Positions 1 to 5,908 of a DNA stretch of 6,003 nucleotides are shown one piece after another; position 1 is the stretch's first letter; every line of letters begins with the position of its first letter. The notes below the pieces were generated by a model. It was not told the origin of the DNA. It searched no databases and saw nothing but the letters and a program-made list of their open reading frames with translations. The translations under genes were made by a program, and so were the position numbers. Origin of the DNA: Cellvibrionales bacterium UBA5860 (GTDB taxonomy: Bacteria > Pseudomonadota > Gammaproteobacteria > Pseudomonadales > Porticoccaceae); the NCBI GenBank assembly GCA_002431545.1, contig DJFY01000110.1, positions 14,895-20,897 of the forward strand, in the 5' to 3' direction.

Positions 1-22
1 TACCAGGCTGCTCCACCCCGCA
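1..22 (-). tRNA. Initiator tRNA-fMet, 5' part only, cut by the window edge
   Basis: Read on the minus strand from position 22, the sequence matches nucleotides 1-21 of the bacterial initiator tRNA: an acceptor 5' strand ending GCGGGG, T8, then GAGC at 10-13, A14 and the D-loop with CCTGGTA. A11 in the D-stem (positions 10-13 read G-A-G-C) is characteristic of bacterial initiators, which have a purine-pyrimidine 11-24 pair where elongators have the reverse. The anticodon, T-arm and 3' end lie beyond the left edge. The first base is T, whereas E. coli has C1 mismatched with A72; base 72 is not visible here. A tRNA-fMet gene after tRNA-Leu and before rimP-nusA is the usual order in gammaproteobacteria, so those genes are expected next (inference). 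Confidence 0.9.
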
Positions 23-116
23 ATCAATTCGTTAATCTCGCATCACAACGCCAATCGCTATGCCACACGTTCGGAAACAACCGGCCTGGTTAACACAGTT
101 GCTTCAAGGGGCGGCA

Positions 117-145
117 ATTATAGTGACGTGGCCAATTTCGGTCAA
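117..145 (-). promoter_or_regulatory. Strong sigma-70 promoter for the initiator tRNA transcript
   Basis: On the minus strand a -35 box TTGACC (145-140, 5 of 6 to consensus) is separated by exactly 17 nt from a perfect -10 box TATAAT (122-117). The bases after the -10 box, TGCCGCCCC, form a GC-rich discriminator like those of rRNA and tRNA promoters under stringent control. Transcription would start near 109-111, giving a leader of about 88 nt before the 5' end of tRNA-fMet at 22. The DNA just upstream of the -35 box is not AT-rich, so no clear UP element is seen. The promoter probably also supplies the genes beyond the left edge. Regulation by ppGpp is inferred from the discriminator only. 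Confidence 0.85.
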
Positions 146-232
146 GCTGCGCGAGCCAGCTCGACCCCAACAAGAAAGCGCCAAAGTTCAGCCAATGGCC
201 TTTCAAATATAACAATAGATTATTCTGGAAGA
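146..232. other. Spacer between tRNA-Leu and the tRNA-fMet promoter
   Basis: This spacer has no supported reading frame or RNA gene. I looked for an intrinsic terminator after tRNA-Leu on the minus strand. Only short inverted repeats occur (for example GAAAG near 205 with CTTTC near 175, and CGAG/CTCG near 150-165), none followed by a T tract. Read-through from secG and tRNA-Leu towards tRNA-fMet is therefore possible, unless termination is factor-dependent. Confidence 0.5.
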
Positions 233-317
233 TGGTGCCCAAGGCCGGACTTGAACCGGCACGGCTTGCGCCACTACCCCCTCAAGATAGCGTGTCTACC
301 AATTCCACCACTTGGGC
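233..317 (-). tRNA. tRNA-Leu, anticodon GAG
   Basis: An 85-nt class II tRNA with the CCA end encoded (235-233). The acceptor stem GCCCAAG/CTTGGGC forms seven perfect pairs (317-311 with 243-237), and the discriminator base is A (236), as leucine tRNAs require. The anticodon stem CTATC/GGTAG has one G-T pair and encloses loop TTGAGGG, giving anticodon GAG at 283-281, which reads CUC and CUU. A long variable arm with a GGC...GCC stem and a standard TTCAAGT T-loop follow. It closely resembles E. coli leuU, which also follows secG. It starts only 14 nt after the secG stop with no visible promoter, so it is most likely cut from the secG transcript. Confidence 0.98.
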
Positions 318-331
318 ATATTCAAAGTAAG

Positions 332-793
332 TTACTGGCTGGAACCACTGGAAGTGTTGTCAGTATTCATATCCATTGTCTCCGTTTGCAACTCAGGCAG
401 TTCAACGGAAGGAATATCATACTCGGTGGGAATGTCTTCACCAGAGTCCCCACCGATAGTGTCAGTTTCGGTTGTAAGGCTCGGAATCTCGGTATCCTCT
501 GCCGGCATGATTTCATCCCGCTGAATCTCAATGGCCGGGATGTCTTCACTGCCTATTCCAGCACTGTTTCTGGCAATGACTGCCAACGCCAGGCTCGTGC
601 AAAAAAATAATGTCGCCAGGATAGCGGTCAACCGGCTAAAAAAGTTCCAGCTGCCGGCGCTACCAAAAAGTGTCTGCGAGGCGCCACCGCCAAACGACGC
701 CCCTACCTCAGCGCCCTTGCCGCGCTGCAGCAAAATAACGCCGATTATTGCCAGCGCTATCAGCAAGTGCGCAACCAAAATCAAGTTTTCCAT
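332..793 (-). CDS. secG: SecG, protein-export membrane subunit with a long acidic tail
   Basis: SecG is the small accessory subunit of the SecYEG translocon and assists SecA-driven export across the inner membrane. The 153-residue product has two hydrophobic segments, about residues 3-22 and 55-75, joined by the family's conserved glycine-rich loop (LLQRGKGAEVGASFGGG, then SQTLFGSAG, about 21-47). By E. coli topology this loop is cytoplasmic and both ends are periplasmic. E. coli SecG has 110 residues; the excess here is an acidic tail (80-153) with about 20 Asp/Glu, one Arg and recurring [D/E]-I-P motifs at 84, 102, 120 and 126. I chose the ATG at 793, with GGTGG (804-800) six bases upstream; a GTG at 796 directly before it is the alternative. 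Only 2 nt separate it from the tpiA stop, so translational coupling is likely. Confidence 0.95.
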   Translation of the reverse strand: MENLILVAHLLIALAIIGVILLQRGKGAEVGASFGGGASQTLFGSAGSWNFFSRLTAILATLFFCTSLALAVIARNSAGIGSEDIPAIEIQRDEIMPAEDTEIPSLTTETDTIGGDSGEDIPTEYDIPSVELPELQTETMDMNTDNTSSGSSQ

Positions 794-795
794 CA

Positions 796-1548
796 CTAAC
801 CACCAGCTACTCGGCAGATCGAAACAAATTTGTCGGCATCGAGCGACGCGCCACCGACAAGCAAACCATCAATACCCGGCACCGCAAAAAGTTGTTGCGC
901 ATTGTCCGGGGTAACGCTACCACCATACAAGAGCCGACAGGAATCGCCCGCCCCGCGTATTTTGGCGCGCACCGTTGCCGCGACCTGCTCAACCAACGCC
1001 GGTGTTGCAACTTCGCCTGTACCAATAGCCCACACCGGCTCGTAAGCAACTACAACGTTCTGCATTTGTTTCGAATCAACGGTTTCGAATACTGCCTGCA
1101 GTTGACGCTCTAGTATCGCCTCGGTCTCGCCAGCCTGCCTCTCGGCTAGACTCTCGCCTATGCAGAGTACCGGTATCAAGCCCGCATTTTGCGCGGCGGC
1201 AAACTTGTCTGCCACCTGCCGGTCGTCCTCACGAAAATAACGTCGCCTCTCGGAGTGACCGACCAGAACATAGGTGACACCGAACTCGCGCAACATTGAG
1301 CCGGACACCTCTCCAGTGTAGGCCCCATCTTCGTACTCACATACGTTTTGCGCGCCAAGCGCAATATCTTTATCGCCTACTGCGGCAGCCACACTATCGA
1401 TAAACAAGCTGGGCGGACATAGGACGACTTCCACCGACACCGACACCGCCCCAGCAGCCAGGCCGCTGGCTATTTCTTTTGATAATGCAAGGCTGCCGGA
1501 ACGGCTGCCATGCATTTTCCAGTTGCCTATTACCAGCCGCTTCGGCAT
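796..1548 (-). CDS. tpiA: Triose-phosphate isomerase
   Basis: Cytosolic glycolytic and gluconeogenic enzyme that interconverts dihydroxyacetone phosphate and glyceraldehyde 3-phosphate. The 250-residue TIM barrel has the usual family length and all catalytic landmarks: N9 and K11 in GNWKMHG, the electrophile H98 in VGHSERR, the catalytic base E170 in AYEPVWAIGTG (the flexible loop 6 follows at 171-178), YGGSV at 208-212 and the phosphate-binding LLVGGASL at 229-236. The ATG at 1548 places MPKRLVIGNWK at the N-terminus as in the family, with a weak GGG six bases upstream; an in-frame TTG at 1563 would add five residues and is less likely. It lies 64 nt after glmM and abuts secG, an order seen in Pseudomonas-type genomes but not in E. 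coli. Confidence 0.98.
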   Translation of the reverse strand: MPKRLVIGNWKMHGSRSGSLALSKEIASGLAAGAVSVSVEVVLCPPSLFIDSVAAAVGDKDIALGAQNVCEYEDGAYTGEVSGSMLREFGVTYVLVGHSERRRYFREDDRQVADKFAAAQNAGLIPVLCIGESLAERQAGETEAILERQLQAVFETVDSKQMQNVVVAYEPVWAIGTGEVATPALVEQVAATVRAKIRGAGDSCRLLYGGSVTPDNAQQLFAVPGIDGLLVGGASLDADKFVSICRVAGG

Positions 1549-1575
1549 AGACGACCCGTGCAAAAAAGGGCGCTG

Positions 1576-1604
1576 ATATTAGCCAGTTTGCGGAGTAGAA
1601 ACAA
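1576..1604 (-). promoter_or_regulatory. Possible weak promoter ahead of tpiA
   Basis: In the 64-nt glmM-tpiA gap the minus strand carries TTGTTT (1604-1599, 3 of 6 to the -35 consensus) and TAATAT (1581-1576, 4 of 6 to the -10 consensus) with a 17-nt spacer. This could give tpiA-secG-tRNA-Leu some expression independent of glmM. The match is weak and could be chance. There is a T6 run at about 1562-1567 but no strong stem before it, so I do not call a terminator. Confidence 0.2.
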
Positions 1605-1612
1605 GTTCCGAG

Positions 1613-2953
1613 CTACGCGCTGGCCACGCGGGCTACTGCATGGGCAATTTCGTTGGCAAGCGTTTCAACCATCGAAACGTCCTCGCCTTCCACCATGACG
1701 CGAATAATGGGCTCGGTACCGGAAGGACGCAGTAGCACCCGGCCATTTCCTGCGAGCGTTTTTTCGGCTTGAGCTACAACGCTGGCTACATCAGCGTGCT
1801 GCAAGTCGGGCCGTTGCTCGACAGCCACATTGACCATGGTCTGCGGCATTTTGGTCATACCCTGCTTTAATTCAAATAACGATTCGCCGGATTCGGACAT
1901 TGCTCTAAGCACCTGCAATGCAGCTACAACACCATCCCCGGTAGTCGTCACATCGCCACAGACAATATGGCCTGAACTTTCGCCGCCGAGGTCCCAACCC
2001 CGCTGGCGCATCGCTTCAATGACATAGCGATCACCCACCTGGGCGCGGGTAAAAGGCACTTGTAATTCACCCATCGCTCGCTCCAGACCGAAGTTACTCA
2101 TCAGGGTTCCGGCGACACCAGCGCACGGGTGGCCATTGCGCTGGCGATATTTGGCAATTATGTACAGGAGCTCATCGCCATCGACAGCATTACCGGTGTG
2201 ATCGACCATCACCACCCGATCGCCATCGCCGTCGAGGGCGATCCCCAAGTCAGCGCTGGTTTCCAGTACTTTTTGCTGCAACTGGCGGGTGTCAGTCGAA
2301 CCACATCCGTCGTTGATATTCATTCCATCGGGACTGACTCCCAGCTCTATCACCGTGGCACCCAATTCGTGAAACACATCCGGTGCCACTTGGTAGGTCG
2401 CGCCGTGCGCGCAATCGACTACGAGCGTAACTCCACTGAGACTGAATCTCGCAGGTAAGGTACCTTTACAAAACTCGACATAGCGGCCGGCGGCATCGTT
2501 CACACGGTGGGCACGACCCAGGTCAGCGGACTCGCTCGTCGCTATGCCGGCGTCAAGAAAATCCTCTATCGCCAGCTCGACCTCGTCCGGCAACTTGAAA
2601 CCATCGCCGGCAAAGAATTTGATGCCATTGTCCTGATAGGGATTGTGCGAGGCGCTGATCACGACACCTGCCTCAGCCCTGAAAGTCCGGGTCAGGTAGG
2701 CGATAGCCGGTGTCGGCATGGGCCCGAGCAAACTCACGTCACCCCCGGCGGCGATAATGCCTGCCTGCAAAGCGGACTCGAACATGTAACCGGAAACCCG
2801 TGTGTCCTTTCCGACAAGGATGTGGCAGCGTCCGCCTGTCTGTTTGAAGACTTGACCTGCGGCCCAGCCCAGCTTCATGACGAAATCCACTGTGATGGGA
2901 TATTCACCGACCCGGCCGCGAATGCCGTCAGTGCCAAAAAACCGTTTCCCCAT
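1613..2953 (-). CDS. glmM: Phosphoglucosamine mutase
   Basis: Converts glucosamine 6-phosphate to glucosamine 1-phosphate, the step before GlmU in UDP-GlcNAc synthesis for peptidoglycan and LPS. The 446-residue product has the normal length (E. coli 445) and the alpha-D-phosphohexomutase motifs in order: FGTDGIRG at 6-13; the phosphorylated serine S102 in ISASHNP (99-105); the metal loop DGDGDR with D241, D243 and D245; the sugar-binding GGESSGH at 323-329; and the phosphate-binding RPSGTEP at 409-415. GlmM is activated by phosphorylation of this serine (family knowledge). The ATG at 2953 gives the family N-terminus MGKRFFGTDG and has GGGG (2965-2962) eight bases upstream. An in-frame TTG at 2971 has no such site. 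It lies 102 nt after folP and 64 nt before tpiA. Confidence 0.98.
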   Translation of the reverse strand: MGKRFFGTDGIRGRVGEYPITVDFVMKLGWAAGQVFKQTGGRCHILVGKDTRVSGYMFESALQAGIIAAGGDVSLLGPMPTPAIAYLTRTFRAEAGVVISASHNPYQDNGIKFFAGDGFKLPDEVELAIEDFLDAGIATSESADLGRAHRVNDAAGRYVEFCKGTLPARFSLSGVTLVVDCAHGATYQVAPDVFHELGATVIELGVSPDGMNINDGCGSTDTRQLQQKVLETSADLGIALDGDGDRVVMVDHTGNAVDGDELLYIIAKYRQRNGHPCAGVAGTLMSNFGLERAMGELQVPFTRAQVGDRYVIEAMRQRGWDLGGESSGHIVCGDVTTTGDGVVAALQVLRAMSESGESLFELKQGMTKMPQTMVNVAVEQRPDLQHADVASVVAQAEKTLAGNGRVLLRPSGTEPIIRVMVEGEDVSMVETLANEIAHAVARVASA

Positions 2954-2993
2954 ACACCAAACCCCGCACAACTAATTTAAGGTGATTGTTCAC

Positions 2994-3024
2994 AATTTAG
3001 CGGCTTCGCCGCGTCCATTGTCAA
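2994..3024 (-). promoter_or_regulatory. Candidate promoter for glmM
   Basis: The 102-nt folP-glmM gap holds a perfect -35 hexamer TTGACA (3024-3019) on the minus strand. The best -10 candidate is TAAATT (2999-2994, 4 of 6), but the spacer is 19 nt, longer than the ideal 17. The spacer contains a GC-rich inverted repeat (3000-3012). A promoter here would separate glmM-tpiA-secG expression from ftsH-folP. The -35 box is convincing; the whole is only moderately so. Confidence 0.35.
3000..3012 (-). repeat. Perfect 5-bp inverted repeat with GAA loop
   Basis: The minus strand reads GCGGC-GAA-GCCGC: five G-C pairs around a three-base loop. The core GCGAAGC (3009-3003) is the known unusually stable DNA mini-hairpin sequence. 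It is followed on the minus strand by TAAATTGTG, without a T tract, so it does not look like an intrinsic terminator. It sits between the folP stop and glmM and inside the spacer of the candidate glmM promoter. It might also protect or attenuate mRNA; the role is unknown. Confidence 0.6.
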
Positions 3025-3055
3025 ATGAGAAGCCAGCGAACCCAACCCCTCGCAT

Positions 3056-3910
3056 TTATTCGCTTTCGGTTACGCGCGCCAGGACCGTAAGGCAGTCGAC
3101 AGTAGCCCCAACATCGTGGACCCTGATCAAATCCACACCCTGCTGCGCCGCAAGCATCGCGAGAGCAACACTACCGAAAACCCTGGCAGCTACGGGTTTA
3201 CCGAGCAGCGCGCCGACCATACGCTTGCGCGAAACTCCAATCAGGAGCGGAAATCCCAGACGCTTCAAATCCGGCAGCGCACGAAAGAGCGCGACATTGT
3301 GCTCCAGGGTTTTGCCGAAGCCAAACCCGGGATCGAGGATTAGACGATTGCGCTCGATGCCGGCAGCCTCGCAAACCGCAACCCGGTCCATAAGAAAGTC
3401 TGTCACCTCATGCGCTACATTTATATACGCTGGCGCATCCTGCATCGACTCGGGTTCCCCCGCCATATGCATCAGAACGACGGGCAAACCTATCTCGACT
3501 GCGGCCTCCAGCGCACCGGGTTTACGCAGCGCGCGAACATCGTTGACGAGCGCCGCGCCTGCCTCTGCAGCAAGCCGCATGAGAGCCCCGCTACTGGTAT
3601 CCACAGAAACCGGCACATCGAAACGCCGAGTCAATGCTATCAGGGCCGGCATGACCCGTTCGATTTCCTCATCTTCGCTCGGCGGCACCGCACCCGGTCT
3701 AGTGGATTCGCCGCCAATATCAAGAAGGTCAGCGCCCTCGGTCAGCATCTCTTCAGCGCGATATAGAACTTTGTCGACATCGACAGCGCGACGAGCAAAC
3801 AAGCTTCCCCCGTCTGAAAATGAATCGGGAGTAACATTTAACACGCCCATCACCAAGGGGCGTGTGTGCGCGACCTTAAAAACTGAGCGAATCGAATACT
3901 TGCCTTCCAT
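3056..3910 (-). CDS. folP: Dihydropteroate synthase
   Basis: Cytosolic folate enzyme that condenses 6-hydroxymethyl-7,8-dihydropterin diphosphate with p-aminobenzoate; it is the sulfonamide target. From the ATG at 3910 the product has 284 residues (E. coli 282). Motifs of the TIM-barrel family: NVTPDSFSDGG (25-35), GGESTRPGA (67-75), SVDTS with D104, N123, MHMAGEP (147-153), DPGFGFGK with D193, SRK with K229, and R263/H265 in RVHDV. These equal E. coli positions plus eight. The residue after K229 is Arg, where E. coli has Ser. The start is uncertain: in-frame ATG at 3934 (292 aa) and TTG at 3958 (300 aa) are possible, and no candidate has a well-placed Shine-Dalgarno site. I chose 3910 because it best fits family length. 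The gene follows ftsH, 63 nt from its stop, as is usual in gammaproteobacteria. Confidence 0.95.
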   Translation of the reverse strand: MEGKYSIRSVFKVAHTRPLVMGVLNVTPDSFSDGGSLFARRAVDVDKVLYRAEEMLTEGADLLDIGGESTRPGAVPPSEDEEIERVMPALIALTRRFDVPVSVDTSSGALMRLAAEAGAALVNDVRALRKPGALEAAVEIGLPVVLMHMAGEPESMQDAPAYINVAHEVTDFLMDRVAVCEAAGIERNRLILDPGFGFGKTLEHNVALFRALPDLKRLGFPLLIGVSRKRMVGALLGKPVAARVFGSVALAMLAAQQGVDLIRVHDVGATVDCLTVLARVTESE

Positions 3911-3938
3911 TGCCTGTGGGGTGTGGCCTTCCATGGCC
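3902..3938. repeat. 24-nt partial tandem duplication across the folP start
   Basis: Positions 3902-3914 and 3926-3938 are 13-base copies with one mismatch, offset by 24 nt, which is exactly eight codons. On the minus strand each copy contains ATG GAA GGC in the folP frame, so the peptide would read MEGHTPQA then MEGK. This makes two equivalent-looking folP starts, at 3934 and 3910. The flanking plus-strand DNA is G-rich (about 3915-3950). Confidence 0.6.
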
Positions 3939-3973
3939 CATGGGGGTGGGTCAGCCAATCGGGGCGAACAACC

Positions 3974-5908
3974 TTAACTTCCTTCAACCGGACCGCCAAT
4001 GGGGCGTCCGGTCGATTCGGAGGTTTCGCCTGGCTTGGTATCACTATCTACAGAACCGCCGGTAGAACCACCAAAGTCCTCGTCGTGCCAGTCCTGCGGT
4101 GGGCGCACCGGGCGGCGCGCCATGAGGTCCTTGACCTGTTCGGCATCCAGCGTTTCGTATTCCATCAGCGCGTCCTTCATCGCATGCAGAATATCTATAT
4201 TGTCTTCAAGAATTTTTTTGGCGCGAGCATAGCACTCGTCAATGATCCGGCGTACCTCCTCGTCAATCTGCTGGGAAGTTGCACCAGAAAAATTCCGCGC
4301 ACTCTGGCCTGGAAACGCGGCGGCCTCTTCTTCGCCGTATAAAATGGGGCCCATTTTTTCGGTAAAACCCCAGCGCGTGACCATGCTCCGAACCAGCTGA
4401 CTTGCGCGTTCGATGTCGTTCGAAGCTCCGGTGGTCACGCCGTCGATACCGTGAATCAATTCCTCGGCTATGCGCCCCCCGTACAGACTGCAGAGCTGGC
4501 TCTCCAGTTTGCGCTTGCTCATGCTGTACTGATCTTCCTCGGGCAAAAACTGGGTCACCCCCAAAGCTCTACCACGTGGAATGATAGTCACCTTGTGGAC
4601 CGGATCGTGCTCGGGCATCGTCAGGCCAACGATGGCATGGCCTGCCTCGTGATATGCAGTATTGGCCTTTTCCTCTTCTGACATGACCATTGACCGGCGC
4701 TCCGCGCCCATCATGATCTTGTCCCGCGCCTTTTCGAATTCCTCCATGGTAACGACCCGGCGGTTACCGCGCGCCGCAAAAAGCGCCGCTTCGTTAACCA
4801 GGTTTGCCAGATCGGCTCCGGAGAACCCAGGCGTGCCACGTGCCAGTACGCTCAAGTTAACCTTCTCGTCGAGCGGCACCTTGCGTACGTGGACTTTCAG
4901 AATCTGTTCGCGCCCACGAATGTCCGGCAAACCAACGTGGATTTGGCGATCAAAACGGCCGGGGCGCAACAGCGCATTGTCCAGCACGTCCGGCCGGTTA
5001 GAGGCGGCAATAACGATGATGCCTTCATTGCCTTCAAAACCGTCCATTTCCACCAGCAGCTGGTTGAGCGTTTGCTCGCGTTCGTCATTGCCACCGCCCC
5101 AGCCACCACCACGGGTCCGGCCGACGGCATCGATTTCGTCGATGAAGATAATGCAGGGCGACTGCTTTTTGGCCTGATCGAACATGTCCCGCACGCGCGA
5201 AGCGCCGACACCGACAAACATTTCTACGAAGTCGGAACCGGAAATCGAGAAAAACGGCACTCTTGCCTCGCCGGCAATCGCCTTTGCCAGCAGCGTTTTA
5301 CCGGTACCGGGAGGCCCCGAGAGCAAAACGCCCCGAGGGATACGGCCGCCCAGGCTCTGGAACTTGGAGGGATCGCTGAGGAATTCTACGAGCTCCCGCA
5401 CGTCTTCCTTGGCTTCGTCGACCCCCGCCACATCGGCGAAAGTAGTCTTGACCTGATCTTCGCTGAGCAATTTGGCTTTGCTTTTACCAAACGACATCGG
5501 GCCAGCCCGGCCACCACCTGCACCGCCCTGCATTTGCCGCATAAAAAACATAAATATGAGAACAATAAGCAATATAGGGAAGGCCGCCATCAGCAGCTGG
5601 GTCCAGATACTCGGCTTTTCCGGTTCCCGGCCTTCGACGTTGACGTTGTGATTCAAAAGATCGCTCATCATCCCACTGTCGTAGACATCGGGACGAACCG
5701 TGCGAAAACGGGAGCCGTCGTGATGTTCACCTTCTATAACCAGGCCATCAATCACAACGCTACGCACGCGGTCGTTTTGCACTTCATCGACAAAGCTCGT
5801 GTAACTGATGGTCTGCGGCGTAGGCCCATCTTTAAAGTTTTGAAAAATAGACAGCAAAACCGCGGCAATAATCACCCACAGAATCAAGTTTTTCGCCATT
5901 TCACTCAA
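3974..5908 (-). CDS. ftsH: FtsH, ATP-dependent zinc metalloprotease
   Basis: Inner-membrane AAA+ protease that forms hexamers, unfolds substrates and degrades them on the cytoplasmic side; in E. coli these include sigma-32, LpxC and unassembled SecY. Numbering from the internal Met of MAKNLILW: membrane segment 1 about 4-20, periplasmic domain about 25-95, membrane segment 2 about 101-120, Walker A GPPGTGKT (195-202), pore loop FVG (228-230), Walker B with D254/E255, arginine fingers R312 and R315, zinc site HEAGH (417-421) with D495, and a Gly/Ser/Thr-rich acidic tail (609-641). Key residues align with E. coli numbering. Start: TTG at 5908 has GAGGG seven bases upstream and gives 644 aa; the ATG at 5899 gives 641 aa and the classical N-terminus, but its distance to GAGGG is 16. 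The region RGGGWGGGNDERE (263-275) has Trp267 and Asn271 where E. coli has Leu and His. Confidence 0.98.
   Translation of the reverse strand: MSEMAKNLILWVIIAAVLLSIFQNFKDGPTPQTISYTSFVDEVQNDRVRSVVIDGLVIEGEHHDGSRFRTVRPDVYDSGMMSDLLNHNVNVEGREPEKPSIWTQLLMAAFPILLIVLIFMFFMRQMQGGAGGGRAGPMSFGKSKAKLLSEDQVKTTFADVAGVDEAKEDVRELVEFLSDPSKFQSLGGRIPRGVLLSGPPGTGKTLLAKAIAGEARVPFFSISGSDFVEMFVGVGASRVRDMFDQAKKQSPCIIFIDEIDAVGRTRGGGWGGGNDEREQTLNQLLVEMDGFEGNEGIIVIAASNRPDVLDNALLRPGRFDRQIHVGLPDIRGREQILKVHVRKVPLDEKVNLSVLARGTPGFSGADLANLVNEAALFAARGNRRVVTMEEFEKARDKIMMGAERRSMVMSEEEKANTAYHEAGHAIVGLTMPEHDPVHKVTIIPRGRALGVTQFLPEEDQYSMSKRKLESQLCSLYGGRIAEELIHGIDGVTTGASNDIERASQLVRSMVTRWGFTEKMGPILYGEEEAAAFPGQSARNFSGATSQQIDEEVRRIIDECYARAKKILEDNIDILHAMKDALMEYETLDAEQVKDLMARRPVRPPQDWHDEDFGGSTGGSVDSDTKPGETSESTGRPIGGPVEGS

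Noticed and set aside
146..232. Possible terminator after tRNA-Leu
   Set aside because: Stems are at most 5 bp with large loops and no T tract follows.
128..610. 160-aa plus-strand open frame over the tRNA-Leu and secG region
   Set aside because: It runs through the tRNA gene and the antisense of secG; no domain or ribosome site supports it.
1549..1612. Terminator between glmM and tpiA based on the T6 run
   Set aside because: No stable stem precedes the T run, and a terminator here would cut off the close-packed tpiA-secG pair.
3915..3964. Plus-strand G-runs as a possible G-quadruplex
   Set aside because: The gap between the first and second long G-run is about 20 nt, too long for a standard quadruplex, and the mRNA here would be C-rich.
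2982..3977. 331-aa plus-strand open frame across folP
   Set aside because: It is antisense to a clear folP gene, rich in Ser, Arg and Thr as expected of a shadow frame, and matches no family.
4662..5177. 171-aa plus-strand open frame inside ftsH
   Set aside because: Antisense to the highly conserved AAA+ domain of ftsH and of low-complexity composition.
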